64,000 bases of DNA. Origin: Pseudoalteromonas sp. DL-6. Its GTDB lineage: Bacteria > Pseudomonadota > Gammaproteobacteria > Enterobacterales > Alteromonadaceae. Positions 20,456 through 29,100 of the stretch are shown here, one piece after another (the stretch's first letter is position 1; every line of letters begins with the position of its first letter). A program made the translations under genes and the position numbers. Location: positions 248,001 to 312,000 of the forward strand of contig NZ_CP019771.1 in the NCBI RefSeq assembly GCF_004328665.1. The letters run 5' to 3'. The notes under the pieces are model-generated. The model ran no database searches. It was not told the DNA's origin and saw only the letters and a list, made by a program, of their open reading frames with translations.

Positions 20456-21757
20456 TTACTTTTTAAGTGACAGCTTTTCGCCTTTTAAGCTTTTACGTAC
20501 ATTAGAAATACGCGAACGGTTTTTCGCTCTCGCTTCACCGGTAGCTTGGCCTGATGGCTTATTAGCACGGGTACGGCGTAAATGCGCTGGCTTTTTACCA
20601 ATTTTATCAATCAGTACTTCACGATTACTTACTTCGTAACCTTCTAAGTAAACACGTTTAATTTTTTGACCAATTAAGGTTTCAATTTCAAACAACATGT
20701 TTTCTTCTTCGCGGCTAACAAATGAAATTGCTTGTCCTTGGTTACCAGCACGGCCTGTACGGCCAATACGGTGAACATAATCTTCAGCAAGCCAAGGTAA
20801 ATCAATATTAATAACGCGCGGTAAACCGTCAATATCGATACCACGGGCTGCCACTTCTGTTGCAACTAGCACGCGTACTTTGCCTTCTTTAAATTCACGC
20901 AACGCACGACGACGGTTACCTTGCGATTTATCGCCATGACATACTGCCGCTGGGATACCGTCAAGGTTAAGTTCAGTCACTAACTCATCTGCGGTTTCTT
21001 TCATGTTTACAAACACTAGCACTTGCTGCCAGTTTTTCTTACCAATCAGCTCAGAAAGCAACTCTTGCTTACGGCGCTCTTCTACTGGGTAAACCACGTG
21101 TTGTACTGTACTTGCAGTGCTGTTAGTTTGATCAACACGAACAATTTCAGGCTGCTTTAACACTTTAGAGGCAAACTGTTTAATTGCTGCTGGGAAAGTA
21201 GCTGAAAACAATAAAATTTGACGCTCATCTGCACAGCTTTTTATTACGCTTTGCATGTCATTAATAAAGCCCATATCAAGCATACGATCAGCTTCATCAA
21301 GGACTAAATGTTTTACTTGAGCAAGGCTTAAGTTACCTAAACGAATATGATCAAGTAAACGTCCAGGTGTTGCTACGACAACATCCACACCTTCTTTAAG
21401 TGCAATTTCTTGTCCTGCGGTATTAACACCACCAAATAAGCTCACTACTTTTAACTGAGTGTACTTAGCAAAGTCTTTAAAGTTATTCGCAATTTGCTCT
21501 GCAAGCTCACGCGTAGGCGCAAGGACTAAGGCGCTTGGCGCATTCGTAGTACTGCAATCTGACTCAAATAACTTTTGAATAATAGGGAGTGCAAAGGCAG
21601 CGGTTTTACCTGTACCGGTTTGTGCACTTGCTAAAACGTCTTTACCTTTACGAACAGCCGGAATAGCTGCGCGCTGAATGGGCGTAAGGGTGTGGTAATT
21701 AAGTTCGTCTAACGCCTGAATTAGTTCAGGGGCAAAACTAAAAGATTTAAAATTCAT
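20456..21757 (-). CDS. DEAD-box ATP-dependent RNA helicase, RhlE-like
   Basis: 433 residues from the ATG at 21757 (a GTG at 21778 would add seven). All helicase motifs are present: Q motif (FAPELIQALDELNYHTLTPIQ), ASAQTGTGKT, PTRELAEQI, GG, TPGRLLDH, DEAD in VLDEADRML, SATFP, CHGDKSQGNR, VATEVAARGIDIDGLPRVIN and HRIGRTGRAG. The C-terminal tail is short and basic (RRTRANKPSGQATGEARAKNRSRISN), as in RhlE-type enzymes that help ribosome assembly or mRNA decay, often in cold conditions. Cytoplasmic, single gene. RhlE is the nearest named group; exact orthology is not certain. Confidence 0.9.
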   Translation of the reverse strand: MNFKSFSFAPELIQALDELNYHTLTPIQRAAIPAVRKGKDVLASAQTGTGKTAAFALPIIQKLFESDCSTTNAPSALVLAPTRELAEQIANNFKDFAKYTQLKVVSLFGGVNTAGQEIALKEGVDVVVATPGRLLDHIRLGNLSLAQVKHLVLDEADRMLDMGFINDMQSVIKSCADERQILLFSATFPAAIKQFASKVLKQPEIVRVDQTNSTASTVQHVVYPVEERRKQELLSELIGKKNWQQVLVFVNMKETADELVTELNLDGIPAAVCHGDKSQGNRRRALREFKEGKVRVLVATEVAARGIDIDGLPRVINIDLPWLAEDYVHRIGRTGRAGNQGQAISFVSREEENMLFEIETLIGQKIKRVYLEGYEVSNREVLIDKIGKKPAHLRRTRANKPSGQATGEARAKNRSRISNVRKSLKGEKLSLKK

Positions 21758-22074
21758 TGCTGTATAACCTGCGGCCACATTATCAAGGGTCGCAAATTAT
21801 ACAGCAAATTCACTTAAACAGTTAGTTTTAAACACCAGAAACCGCTAATTTATAAAATGCAGGATAATTAGCGATTATCAGCTGTTGTTTAAGTTAGCTA
21901 AATGGTATTAACTCGCAAGATTTATTCCCGTTAATTCGCGATTTTATTGCACTTTTATAAATTTTACACCGTTATTTTACATTGTGTTACATAACTATTT
22001 GCATTTAAATAACCAAAACAGGTAAACTTCTTCGCCCGTTTTGTGGGGTGTATATAAATTAAAGGAAATTAATA
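21758..22074. promoter_or_regulatory. Intergenic region between the helicase and DUF3015 genes
   Basis: About 317 bases with divergent starts. It holds the inverted repeat CGCTAATT (21843-21850) / AATTAGCG (21866-21873) with a 15-base spacer and an AT-rich stretch at 21950-22060. AAAGGAAAT lies before the DUF3015 ATG. No small gene is apparent. Confidence 0.45.
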
Positions 22075-22542
22075 ATGATAAAAAGATGTTTAACTGCTGC
22101 GGTATTAGTAAGCGCGTTCGTTTCAATGCCGTCACAAGCAAAAAGTGGCATCAACCCATGGCAACAATGTGGTATTGGTGCAATGGTTTTCCCAGACAAT
22201 GGCGTTGCGGCAGCAATTTCTAATATTATTTGGGATTTAGGAACAACCGCTGTATCGTCTAACATTTCTTCAGTAGAGAGCTGTGAAGGCGCTAACGTAA
22301 AAACAGCGCAGTTTATTCAACAAACTTTTCCTGTATTAGAACAAGAAATAGCACAGGGTGAAGGCGAGTATATCTCTGCAATGCTTAACGTACGTGGTTG
22401 TGATGTAACTGCTCATCAGCAAATTATCACTTCGGTACGCAGCGATTACGCAAACGCACCAATAGACAATGCTCAAGCATTTTATGAATTAGTTGAAGGT
22501 AAAATTACCACTAACTTTTCATCTCAATGCGCTGCAATCTAA
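22075..22542 (+). CDS. DUF3015 family exported protein
   Basis: 155 residues. A signal peptide ends at SQA (about 22). The mature protein begins KSGINPWQQCGIGAMVFPDNGVAAAISNIIWDLGTTA, the typical DUF3015 opening, and has four cysteines (QQCGIG, ESCEG, RGCDV, SQCAAI), probably disulfide bonded. The function of the family is unknown. A terminator follows and the DUF4105 gene starts 39 bases after the stop; the two are probably functionally linked. Confidence 0.85.
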   Translation: MIKRCLTAAVLVSAFVSMPSQAKSGINPWQQCGIGAMVFPDNGVAAAISNIIWDLGTTAVSSNISSVESCEGANVKTAQFIQQTFPVLEQEIAQGEGEYISAMLNVRGCDVTAHQQIITSVRSDYANAPIDNAQAFYELVEGKITTNFSSQCAAI

Positions 22543-22547
22543 TAATT

Positions 22548-22572
22548 AAAGGGCTTAACAGCCCTTTTTTTT
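22548..22572 (+). terminator. Terminator between DUF3015 and DUF4105 genes
   Basis: Arms AAAGGGC (22548-22554) and GCCCTTT (22561-22567) with a T-run to 22572. It ends 10 bases before the next ATG, so it may attenuate rather than fully block transcription into DUF4105. Confidence 0.8.
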
Positions 22573-22581
22573 GGTTAAACA

Positions 22582-24399
22582 ATGAAACCTCTATTTTATT
22601 TAATTAGCTTTTTTTTATTCACCTCTTTCTCAAGTTCTGCCTCGCAATCTGTCGCTGTTTTAGCTAAGCATCCAATATGGTTGAAATTAGGGCATTACAA
22701 AAATCAACCAACTACTATTAGTTATATTACTAACGCATCCTTTTTTATTGCAGATAACGGACGTAATGATCCCGTTGCCGAGTTAAAAGCAACAATCCAC
22801 GCTTTTGATAGCCAACCCTTAATGCAATGTCGCTACCCTGCCCGTTATCAATGGCTCAAAGAGCAAGGTTTAACCTTTTCAATGCCTAAAGCAGAGTGCC
22901 CAAAATTACAGCAATGGCGAGAGCAACAAGCCATTCACTCTGTTAGTTTAGTATTTGCCTCTGGTTATATGAGTAATCCAGCGTCGTTATATGGTCATTT
23001 ATTACTTAAACTTAATCGCTCAACCGAATCAAAAAACAAATTATTAGATTACAGCATAAACTATGGCGCACATGTTCCTGACAATGAAAACGGCTTAGTT
23101 TATATTCTTAAAGGCTTATTTGGTGGTTATAAAGCTGGTTTTTCAGATCAACTATTTTACCGCCACCAGCATAATTACGGCGAAATAGAGTTAAGAGACT
23201 TATGGGAATATACCCTAAATCTAAACGAGCGCGATGTGGCTTTTATTGCTAATCATTTATGGGAAATTTTAGGCACTGAATTTGATTATTACTTTGCCGA
23301 TGAAAACTGCGCGTTTCATCTCGCACAAATTATTGAGTTGATCATTGGCGATCAACTAACTAGCGAAAGCTCTCCTTGGGTAATACCTGCCACTATTTTT
23401 TCAAGGTTAAACTCGGCCACTTACCAAGAGCAACCAGCGGTTAAAAACATCACATTTACTCCCTCGCGCGACACTGTATTTTCAAAATATGTGCAATCTT
23501 TAAGTGAAAAAGAGCTCAGCTTTGCTAAACAAATCTTTGCCGAATCAGCAGTACTTAAAAACGAATCGTTTTTAGCTTTGCCAGTGCAGTCTCAAAAAGC
23601 CATTATTGGCGCTTTATTTGAACTTGTACAAGTGAAACAAATTCAAAAGCAAACTCCTGTAAAAATAAGTGAGTTAAAAAATGCGCTAATCAAAGCGCGC
23701 TTAAAGCTACCAATGGGCGAAAACAAAGTTAAATTTCAATTTACCCAGCAGCCACCACATAAAGGTCAAAAGCCCTCTAACAGCTCAATTTCTGCGATGC
23801 ACACGGCTGAGCAAACACAGTACACTATGGGTTTTAGGCTGAGCTATTTTGATACCCTTGCCTCTGATATTGCTCGCATTCCATTTTCTAATTTAGAAAT
23901 GTTAGATACCGAGCTGATGTTTACAAATGGCGAAACTTACATAAATAAAATTCATTTATTAGATTTGGAGTCATTCAATCCAAACCAATTTTCTTGGGCT
24001 AATGAATCTAAGTGGTCATGGAAAATCAATGTTGGATTCGACAGACAACCAGCACTGTGCAGAACCTGTAAACGAAGTTTTGTTATGGGGGGAGCCGGAC
24101 AAGCTTGGCAATTTAGCAACAACACCTTAGCCTATAGCTTAGTTAATGGTTACTTGGGTGATTTAGCTAAAAATAGTCAATTTTATGATTCGTCGGTAGA
24201 GGTGGGTATTATTACTGGTACTGACTCAGGTATTAAACTCAGAGCATCCTATGAAAAGTCATTCTTAAATGCTAAAAACCCAGCGCAAACCAAACTAGAA
24301 CTGGCAGTGCCTATTAACCAAGATATTGATATTAGATTAGCGGTAACACATGCCAACTCAGCTATGTGGCAGCTTAAACTCAACTACTATTGGCAGTGA
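22582..24399 (+). CDS. DUF4105 (Lnb N-terminal domain) protein
   Basis: 605 residues. A signal peptide of about 20 residues ends in SSASQS. The central region has the DUF4105 motif SGYMSNPASLYGHLLLKLN (about 134-152), SINYGAHVPDN, YGEIELRDLWEYTLNLNERD and the Cys-containing DENCAFHLA; the C-terminal 200 residues look like beta strands of an outer membrane domain, with a CRTC pair near 492-495. The domain is annotated as the periplasmic N-terminal domain of lacto-N-biosidase-like proteins, but its activity is unknown. It follows the DUF3015 gene. Confidence 0.85.
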   Translation: MKPLFYLISFFLFTSFSSSASQSVAVLAKHPIWLKLGHYKNQPTTISYITNASFFIADNGRNDPVAELKATIHAFDSQPLMQCRYPARYQWLKEQGLTFSMPKAECPKLQQWREQQAIHSVSLVFASGYMSNPASLYGHLLLKLNRSTESKNKLLDYSINYGAHVPDNENGLVYILKGLFGGYKAGFSDQLFYRHQHNYGEIELRDLWEYTLNLNERDVAFIANHLWEILGTEFDYYFADENCAFHLAQIIELIIGDQLTSESSPWVIPATIFSRLNSATYQEQPAVKNITFTPSRDTVFSKYVQSLSEKELSFAKQIFAESAVLKNESFLALPVQSQKAIIGALFELVQVKQIQKQTPVKISELKNALIKARLKLPMGENKVKFQFTQQPPHKGQKPSNSSISAMHTAEQTQYTMGFRLSYFDTLASDIARIPFSNLEMLDTELMFTNGETYINKIHLLDLESFNPNQFSWANESKWSWKINVGFDRQPALCRTCKRSFVMGGAGQAWQFSNNTLAYSLVNGYLGDLAKNSQFYDSSVEVGIITGTDSGIKLRASYEKSFLNAKNPAQTKLELAVPINQDIDIRLAVTHANSAMWQLKLNYYWQ

Positions 24400-24405
24400 T
24401 ATAAA

Positions 24406-24438
24406 AAAGCAGCCTCTGTGTTTACAGTAGGCTGCTTT
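24406..24438. terminator. Terminator between convergent DUF4105 and DapA-like genes
   Basis: Arms AAAGCAGCCT (24406-24415) and AGGCTGCTTT (24429-24438), with an inner CTGT/ACAG pairing, giving one long stem. The A and T tracts on its sides suit either direction. Confidence 0.8.
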
Positions 24439-24471
24439 GAAAATTTAGTAGTTAATAAATAGTCTAATAGT

Positions 24472-25389
24472 TTAAGATAAAATCAAAACCTTACTAATAT
24501 CCACACACTGCGCTCGGCTACCGACAAAGTCTTGCTCATTAAGCTGATTAATTAGCGTTTCACCTTGTTGCTGTTGCTCATCGTTAAGCGGCACGTAAGG
24601 CATTCTAAACACAGGTTTTACCGCGCCGGTCATCATCATCGCGGTGTTAATCGCAATTGGGTTTGGCTCGCAAAACAGCCAGTTCATTAATGGTTGTAAT
24701 GAGTTATTAAGCGCATCATTTTTACTATCCATTAATTGACGGAACAACCCTGGGATCAGGTTAGACGTAACAGAAATAACGCCATGTGCATTATGAGTAT
24801 GGCGTGCATCGTGTGATTCGTCATCATTACCAGACCAACATGCAATACCTTGTTGTTCATAGTGCGCGATACGCTCATTACCACCACATTCTTTAACACC
24901 AATAAAGTGCTCATGCTGTGCCAGTGGTTCAATAATATCTGGAGTGAGGTCTTGGCCTGTGCGCCCTGCTACGTTGTAAATAAACGCCGGACCAATATCA
25001 AGCACGCGTTTAAAGTGCTCTTTAACACCGGCAATTGATGTGCGCCCGTAGTAAGGGTTAATTTGTAATGAAGCATGCATGCCGCTGGCAAAACCATATT
25101 TAGTTGCCTTAATTGCTTCGCGCGTATTATTACTGCCGGTGTTACCTACAATCAGTAATTTATCACCAAATTTATTGGCACTGTGCGCAATTAGCATTAA
25201 GTGCTCTTCCCAGTTCATTAACTGGCCTTCACCGGTGGTGCCACCAACAACTATACCGTCAACACCCGCTGCAATTTGTATTTCAACGAGTTCATCATAC
25301 TTCGCAAGATCGATTTCACCATTGGCTAAGTAAGGTGTTTTAATTGCAGTAATAAGGCTTGCTTGTTTAATTTGTTCTAGGGTGCGCAT
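24472..25389 (-). CDS. dapA: 4-hydroxy-tetrahydrodipicolinate synthase (DapA-type aldolase)
   Basis: 305 residues; DapA is about 292. Class I aldolase (TIM barrel) that condenses pyruvate with aspartate semialdehyde in lysine and diaminopimelate synthesis. GTTGEG at 50-55, Tyr138 in FIYNV, Arg143 in AGRTG and Schiff-base Lys166 in GVKECGG all match DapA positions. A single gene with a terminator on its 3' side. Paralogues that act on other aldehydes share these residues, so the assignment to lysine synthesis is likely but not certain. Confidence 0.8.
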   Translation of the reverse strand: MRTLEQIKQASLITAIKTPYLANGEIDLAKYDELVEIQIAAGVDGIVVGGTTGEGQLMNWEEHLMLIAHSANKFGDKLLIVGNTGSNNTREAIKATKYGFASGMHASLQINPYYGRTSIAGVKEHFKRVLDIGPAFIYNVAGRTGQDLTPDIIEPLAQHEHFIGVKECGGNERIAHYEQQGIACWSGNDDESHDARHTHNAHGVISVTSNLIPGLFRQLMDSKNDALNNSLQPLMNWLFCEPNPIAINTAMMMTGAVKPVFRMPYVPLNDEQQQQGETLINQLNEQDFVGSRAQCVDISKVLILS

Positions 25390-25561
25390 AAAAAAATCAT
25401 TGTTATTAATACTTGGCCTATTTGTACCATATTTACTGCGCTATTTGCAGTGATAGCCAGTATTTAATTATAAAATGGCTTGTGTTATTGAGTTTGATGA
25501 TACAAAATAAATAACTGTATAAATAAACAGTATTTTATTTTTTACTATTAAGCGAGCCACT

Positions 25562-26215
25562 ATGCGTTTATCTGACTATTTAAGCACTCACTTTTATCAC
25601 ACTGATGAGTTATGCCAAGCTCTCAACATAGACACTGAAACCCTTGAAAACTGGCAAGCACAGAGCATTTTCCCTAAACCCAGTTATTGTATTAAAAATC
25701 AAATGAGCTGCAGCTCTTATTCAGGGTTATATGAATGTGAAGAATACGACGATTATTACCCCCGTGGCTGTGTAAACTGGGGTCAAGGATTAGTTAAGCA
25801 AAAAATTGAGTCATCTAACCAGGCTTTTAATCTGTTTGCCCAGCACTATACCCAATGTTTGGCAAAGCTTGCACAGCAAGGCTTTATATTTAACGAAGAA
25901 TTGTTTGGCTGTGAAATAGAAGAGCATTTACAGCAAGTGTGGCAACAATTTTTATGCAGTAAATATGGGGTGCTCACCCAAAACGGCTTAATTGATGAAA
26001 TTGTGGCTGTGGATATTGGCAGATTATTAGTAGACGATATAACCGAACTGCGCAGCAAAGCCAGTTTAGATAAAGATGAGCGCACCCGTATTCACCCTGC
26101 CATGAAGCTTTTAAATAAAGCCCTTAGCCATGGCGCCGATCACGAAAAGCAACTCACATTACGTAGCCGCTATATTGATGCCCTTATTTTAAAATACGAC
26201 TTATCGATTAAATAA
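25562..26215 (+). CDS. DUF6058-like protein of unknown function
   Basis: 217 residues, cytoplasmic, no signal peptide. The N-terminus (LSDYLSTHFYHTDELCQALNIDTETLENWQAQSIFPKPSYCI) looks like a small helix-turn-helix-like segment followed by a proline-rich turn, then a Cys- and Tyr-rich stretch (CSSYSGLYECEEYDDYYPRGCVNWG). The layout fits the DUF6058 family, described as associated with natural-product loci, but I know of no activity and this assignment is from memory of the pattern only. It stands alone next to the first accessory island. Confidence 0.6.
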   Translation: MRLSDYLSTHFYHTDELCQALNIDTETLENWQAQSIFPKPSYCIKNQMSCSSYSGLYECEEYDDYYPRGCVNWGQGLVKQKIESSNQAFNLFAQHYTQCLAKLAQQGFIFNEELFGCEIEEHLQQVWQQFLCSKYGVLTQNGLIDEIVAVDIGRLLVDDITELRSKASLDKDERTRIHPAMKLLNKALSHGADHEKQLTLRSRYIDALILKYDLSIK

Positions 26216-26255
26216 AGGGTAGTGTTTGGCTGGGGGATTTAGCTATGTATGGATT

Positions 26256-26353
26256 GTTGGTTTTATTAAGCAATGCCAACACTGTGCTTTGCGGCTTATT
26301 TTTTAGTGCAACGAGACAAACAGTCCGACAACTAAGCCTTGTTAATTGCAGAT
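26256..26353 (-). repeat. Cassette-end-like palindromic sequence downstream of the 104-residue gene
   Basis: Read on the minus strand, the sequence after the stop at 26354 begins AACAAGGCTTAGT, followed by CGGACT, and later has arms GTTGG/CCAAC (26256-26260 and 26276-26280 on the plus strand). The AACAA...TTAG...GGAC opening is shared with the elements at 44.8-45.8 kb. Degenerate; boundaries are uncertain. Confidence 0.35.
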
Positions 26354-26668
26354 TTACGATTTAGATATGATTTCATTAACCGCATGAGATACATCATCTT
26401 TTATTACTGACTCTTCAATAATTGGTATTACCCATGAGGCACCAAGCATTTCTAAAGAAGAGCGCCAATCTTTCCATAGTTTCCCTTCAATGGTATCAAG
26501 ACTATCAAGTCCAAATCTTGAAGATGCCCCCCACTGAGCAATTGAAGGAAGCTTTGGATCAACACTTTGCGCACCTAAAATAAACGGACGCTCCATATGG
26601 TCTGACATGATTGCAAAATAATACTCTACTCTTTCGGTCTTGCTTAGAAATCTAGAGATAATCTTCAT
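26354..26668 (-). CDS. Hypothetical protein in accessory island
   Basis: 104 residues, cytoplasmic. Contains aromatic and acidic segments (FILGAQSVDPKLPSIAQWGASSRFGLDSLDTIEGKLWKDWRSSLEMLGASWVIPIIEES). No family recognised. The gene and the neighbouring DUF4145-type gene have no apparent link to surrounding core genes, and two 27-base direct repeats lie upstream of its start, so it is probably acquired. Confidence 0.55.
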   Translation of the reverse strand: MKIISRFLSKTERVEYYFAIMSDHMERPFILGAQSVDPKLPSIAQWGASSRFGLDSLDTIEGKLWKDWRSSLEMLGASWVIPIIEESVIKDDVSHAVNEIISKS

Positions 26669-26692
26669 TTTCCACCATTCTGCTTCTGTCTT

Positions 26693-26800
26693 AAAATTAA
26701 AGATGGGAGTCCTGTTAATGTGTTAATTTCCTATCTGCACTGAACAAAATCTAGTTTGAAACATAGAAGGTACAAAATTAAAAATGGGTGTCTTGTTAAT
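26693..26800. repeat. Pair of 27-base direct repeats
   Basis: Copies at 26693-26719 and 26774-26800 match at 24 of 27 positions (shared core AAAATTAAA, then ATGGG, GTC and TGTTAAT) with 54 bases between. They lie between the two genes of the island, upstream of the 104-residue gene. Confidence 0.7.
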
Positions 26801-26804
26801 TTTG

Positions 26805-26876
26805 TTATAACGCTCACATAAAAGGCGGAGCGTCAGCGAAGCCCAGCCCGTAGGGCGATTTTTGATGCGTTTTTTA
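26805..26876 (-). repeat. attC-like palindromic element after the DUF4145 gene
   Basis: On the minus strand, AACG then ACATAAAA (plus-strand complements at 26867-26876) pairs with TTTTATGT and CGTT (26808-26824) around a GC-rich middle with a CGCCCTACGGGCTGGGC hairpin and a GCTTCGCT motif. The sequence directly abuts the stop codon of the gene. Layout and size (about 70 bases) resemble an integron recombination site, but the core-site consensus is imperfect. Confidence 0.4.
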
Positions 26877-27554
26877 TGTTCGTTGCATCGACTGCATATA
26901 CTCTTGAGTCATTAGGCTGCTAACGACCCAGTGAATTACTAAGTTGATCAACAGTTTAAGATCACCAATATCTTTGTCTTTCCACTTGCGTTGATAGTGT
27001 GTTTCATCGTTGCCCAACCAAACTGCACGAGTGGCACATTCTTTGACATTTATGTCAGTGATATATTGATTAATGCATTGCATCAACATCATTTTCCTGA
27101 TCTTTTCAGCATCATCAGTTTGTGATGATACACAGTAATCTTTTATCAGGAACTCAAGTGCTTTTCGATAGCCCATACCACAAACTTCACTCAACCCAGC
27201 TTGCTCTGCATTTGTTGATTGGTTGAATATTTCAACAAAACTTGGGGATATAGTGGCTATTCTTTCATCAAACTCAACTGTTTTAAAGAGATTAGGTGTC
27301 GAATGCGTATAAGTAAAATAGCCATCTCTTGCACCTTTACTTTTAGACTTTCTCTCAAAGTGAGCAAGAAACAGATGCCCACATTTAAGTGATGGACATT
27401 CGTATAGTCCCTCTAAATATCGACTCCAATTCGAATTCTCTGTATTAATTTCTTTAAATATCTCAGTTCTGTTTGGAGATACTAAATGATTGCAAACAGG
27501 ACAACTGTTTGGCTCTTGATCTATTTGGATGCCATTTCTACCAATATTAATCAT
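26874..27554 (-). CDS. DUF4145 domain protein
   Basis: 226 residues from the ATG at 27554, which has a perfect GGAGG ribosome site 5 bases upstream; an upstream start would add six residues. Near the N-terminus, CPVCNH and a later CPSLKCGH could form a zinc knuckle. The C-terminal part (about 125-225) with SEVCGMGYRKALEFLIKDYC, RAVWLGNDETHYQRKWKDKDIGDLKLLINLVIHWV fits DUF4145, a helical domain often found in defence and restriction-associated proteins. Here it is alone, so a defence role is only a possibility. Confidence 0.7.
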   Translation of the reverse strand: MINIGRNGIQIDQEPNSCPVCNHLVSPNRTEIFKEINTENSNWSRYLEGLYECPSLKCGHLFLAHFERKSKSKGARDGYFTYTHSTPNLFKTVEFDERIATISPSFVEIFNQSTNAEQAGLSEVCGMGYRKALEFLIKDYCVSSQTDDAEKIRKMMLMQCINQYITDINVKECATRAVWLGNDETHYQRKWKDKDIGDLKLLINLVIHWVVSSLMTQEYMQSMQRT

Positions 27555-27931
27555 TTTTCCTCCGTAGAACATAACAATTTAGTCTACGACATCTATCGGT
27601 TTATAAACCGTCAAATGTCCATACATTCCTTTTGTATTTATATTAACCATCAAAGAATATTTGTAAACAACTAGTTATCTCCTAACCTGTTTATGATTAT
27701 GCAAAATTATACCAAAAAGGGTGTAATCAGTAATATCAGGCAACCCTGTACTACCGATGCAAACAGCAGTGTCTTATTAAAGATAACTATTATGAAATCG
27801 CCTTTATAAACGGCTTTGGGTTTAAAAGAACAGCGGAGAAAGGATGATATTTGAAGGGGGTATTTGGAGATGATATTTCAAAAAAAGAGCTGTAAGTTAC
27901 AGCTCCTGCTTTGCTATTAACTGAGTGTCAT
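27555..27931. other. Gene-free stretch at the edge of the accessory island
   Basis: About 377 bases. Besides the terminator at its right side I see a repeated GATGATATTT (27843-27852 and 27870-27879) and short broken reading frames, but no supported gene or RNA. It may be a degraded remnant. Confidence 0.4.
27881..27905 (-). terminator. Terminator of the quinol monooxygenase-like gene
   Basis: GAGCTGT/ACAGCTC arms (27887-27893, 27899-27905); on the minus strand the hairpin is followed by a T-run (plus-strand A-run 27880-27886). Confidence 0.85.
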
Positions 27932-28219
27932 TTAACCAATAGTTTTATACACATCAATATTAATAGAGGTAATAAATTCACCTACTGCATCACCAAACGC
28001 TTTAAAGTGTGGTGCGTTTTTATGGGCTTCAAAATGCTCATTAGACGCCCATTGCTCACTCACTAAATAGCTAGTTTGCTCAGCATCGTTTTTAACTGAT
28101 AGCTCGTAACGCAGGCAGCCTACTTCTTGGCGAGAGGACTGTTGTAAGTTTTCGAGCTCGGTTAAAAGGCGCTCTGCATCGCTATTTTCACTCGATAGTG
28201 TGGCAATTACCGTTAACAT
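27932..28219 (-). CDS. Antibiotic-biosynthesis-monooxygenase (YgiN-like) domain protein
   Basis: 95 residues, a single ABM ferredoxin-like fold: LTVIATLSSENSDAERLLTELENLQQSSRQEVGCLRYEL, YLVSEQWASNEHFEAHKNAPHFKAFGD. Proteins of this size are dimeric cofactor-free monooxygenases or quinol-modifying enzymes. The H in EHFEAHKNAPHFK is typical. It is downstream of an aldo/keto reductase gene; after the reading-frame correction described below, a terminator and a 66-base gap separate them. The physiological substrate is unknown. Confidence 0.8.
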   Translation of the reverse strand: MLTVIATLSSENSDAERLLTELENLQQSSRQEVGCLRYELSVKNDAEQTSYLVSEQWASNEHFEAHKNAPHFKAFGDAVGEFITSINIDVYKTIG

Positions 28220-29100
28220 GGGTGTTCCTTGTTTAAAAAATAAAGGTGCAGCTTTACTGCACCTGTTTTAGCTTTAGCTCTTTGGTTATTGATCCCACTG
28301 CGGTGCAAAGTCTGGCGATGCTTGGCGGTCGTTACAGTCAAGCCATCTATACGCGCTATGTCTTCATCATCAAGTTTAACTTTGTCGTTAAAGTTATCTT
28401 CTAAGTTTTTACGCTTGGTCGATGATGGAATGGTGGTCATGCCATTGGCATTTTCCCATGCAATAACCACTTGCGCTGGCGTTGCATCGTGCTTGTTAGC
28501 AATATCAATAATGGTTTGATCTGTTAATACCTTACCTACAACAAACGGCATATAGGCGGTAACATGAATTTTATGTTGATCGCAAAAAGCGCGCAGTTTA
28601 GTGTTAGTTAAATAAGGATGAACCTCAATTTGGTTAGTGAATATTTCGCGAGGATCTAAGGTTTGCATTGCCTCATTTAAGTTGGCAATGGTGAAGTTAG
28701 ATACACCAATATGTTTAGTTAAACCCAGCTTTTTAGTCAACAGCAGCTCGGTTAAGTATTCACTCATGGGTTCATTATTTGCGGGTGCTGGCCAGTGGAT
28801 TAATAATAGGTCGACATAATCAAGCTGTAGCTTCTCTAAAGATGTTTTAACACTGTCAACAAAATCAGCTTTGTTGAGCTTGTTATTCCATACTTTGGTG
28901 GTTATAAATAATTCTTCACGAGGAATATTGCTGTCTTTAATTGCTTGGCCAACTTGCTCTTCATTGCCATATATTTGCGCGGTATCAATGTGGCGAAATC
29001 CAACTTCTAACGCCATTTTTACTGATTCATAGGCTGTTTTACCTTCTAAACGAAAAGTACCCATACCTAAATCTGGCATTTCAATTACACGTTGTGTCAT
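28213..29100 (-). pseudogene. dkgB: Aldo/keto reductase (DkgB-like) with a one-base frameshift near its 3' end
   Basis: The N-terminal 250 residues are a complete aldo/keto reductase: MPDLGMGTFRL, GFRHIDTAQIYGNEEQVG (catalytic Asp and Tyr), TTKVW (Lys), LLLIHWPAP (His), KHIGVSNF and TIPSSTKRKNLEDN. This fits 2,5-diketo-D-gluconate reductase B. After IDG (codon 28342-28344) the frame ends in an unrelated basic tail, whereas the next frame encodes LDCNDRQASPDFAPQWDQ and a stop at 28286-28288, exactly the C-terminus the family has. One base is missing. The downstream terminator (28244-28264) supports the corrected stop. Either a real mutation or a sequencing error. Confidence 0.75.
28231..28264 (-). 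terminator. Terminator after the corrected aldo/keto reductase stop
   Basis: AGGTGCAG (28244-28251) / CTGCACCT (28257-28264) with loop CTTTA. On the minus strand it is followed by TTTATTTTTTA. It lies 22 bases beyond the corrected stop codon and before the ABM gene start. Confidence 0.8.

Noticed and set aside
28213..28344. Programmed frameshift in the aldo/keto reductase gene
   Set aside because: No slippery sequence or downstream structure of the right type; a plain base loss (or sequencing error) explains it.
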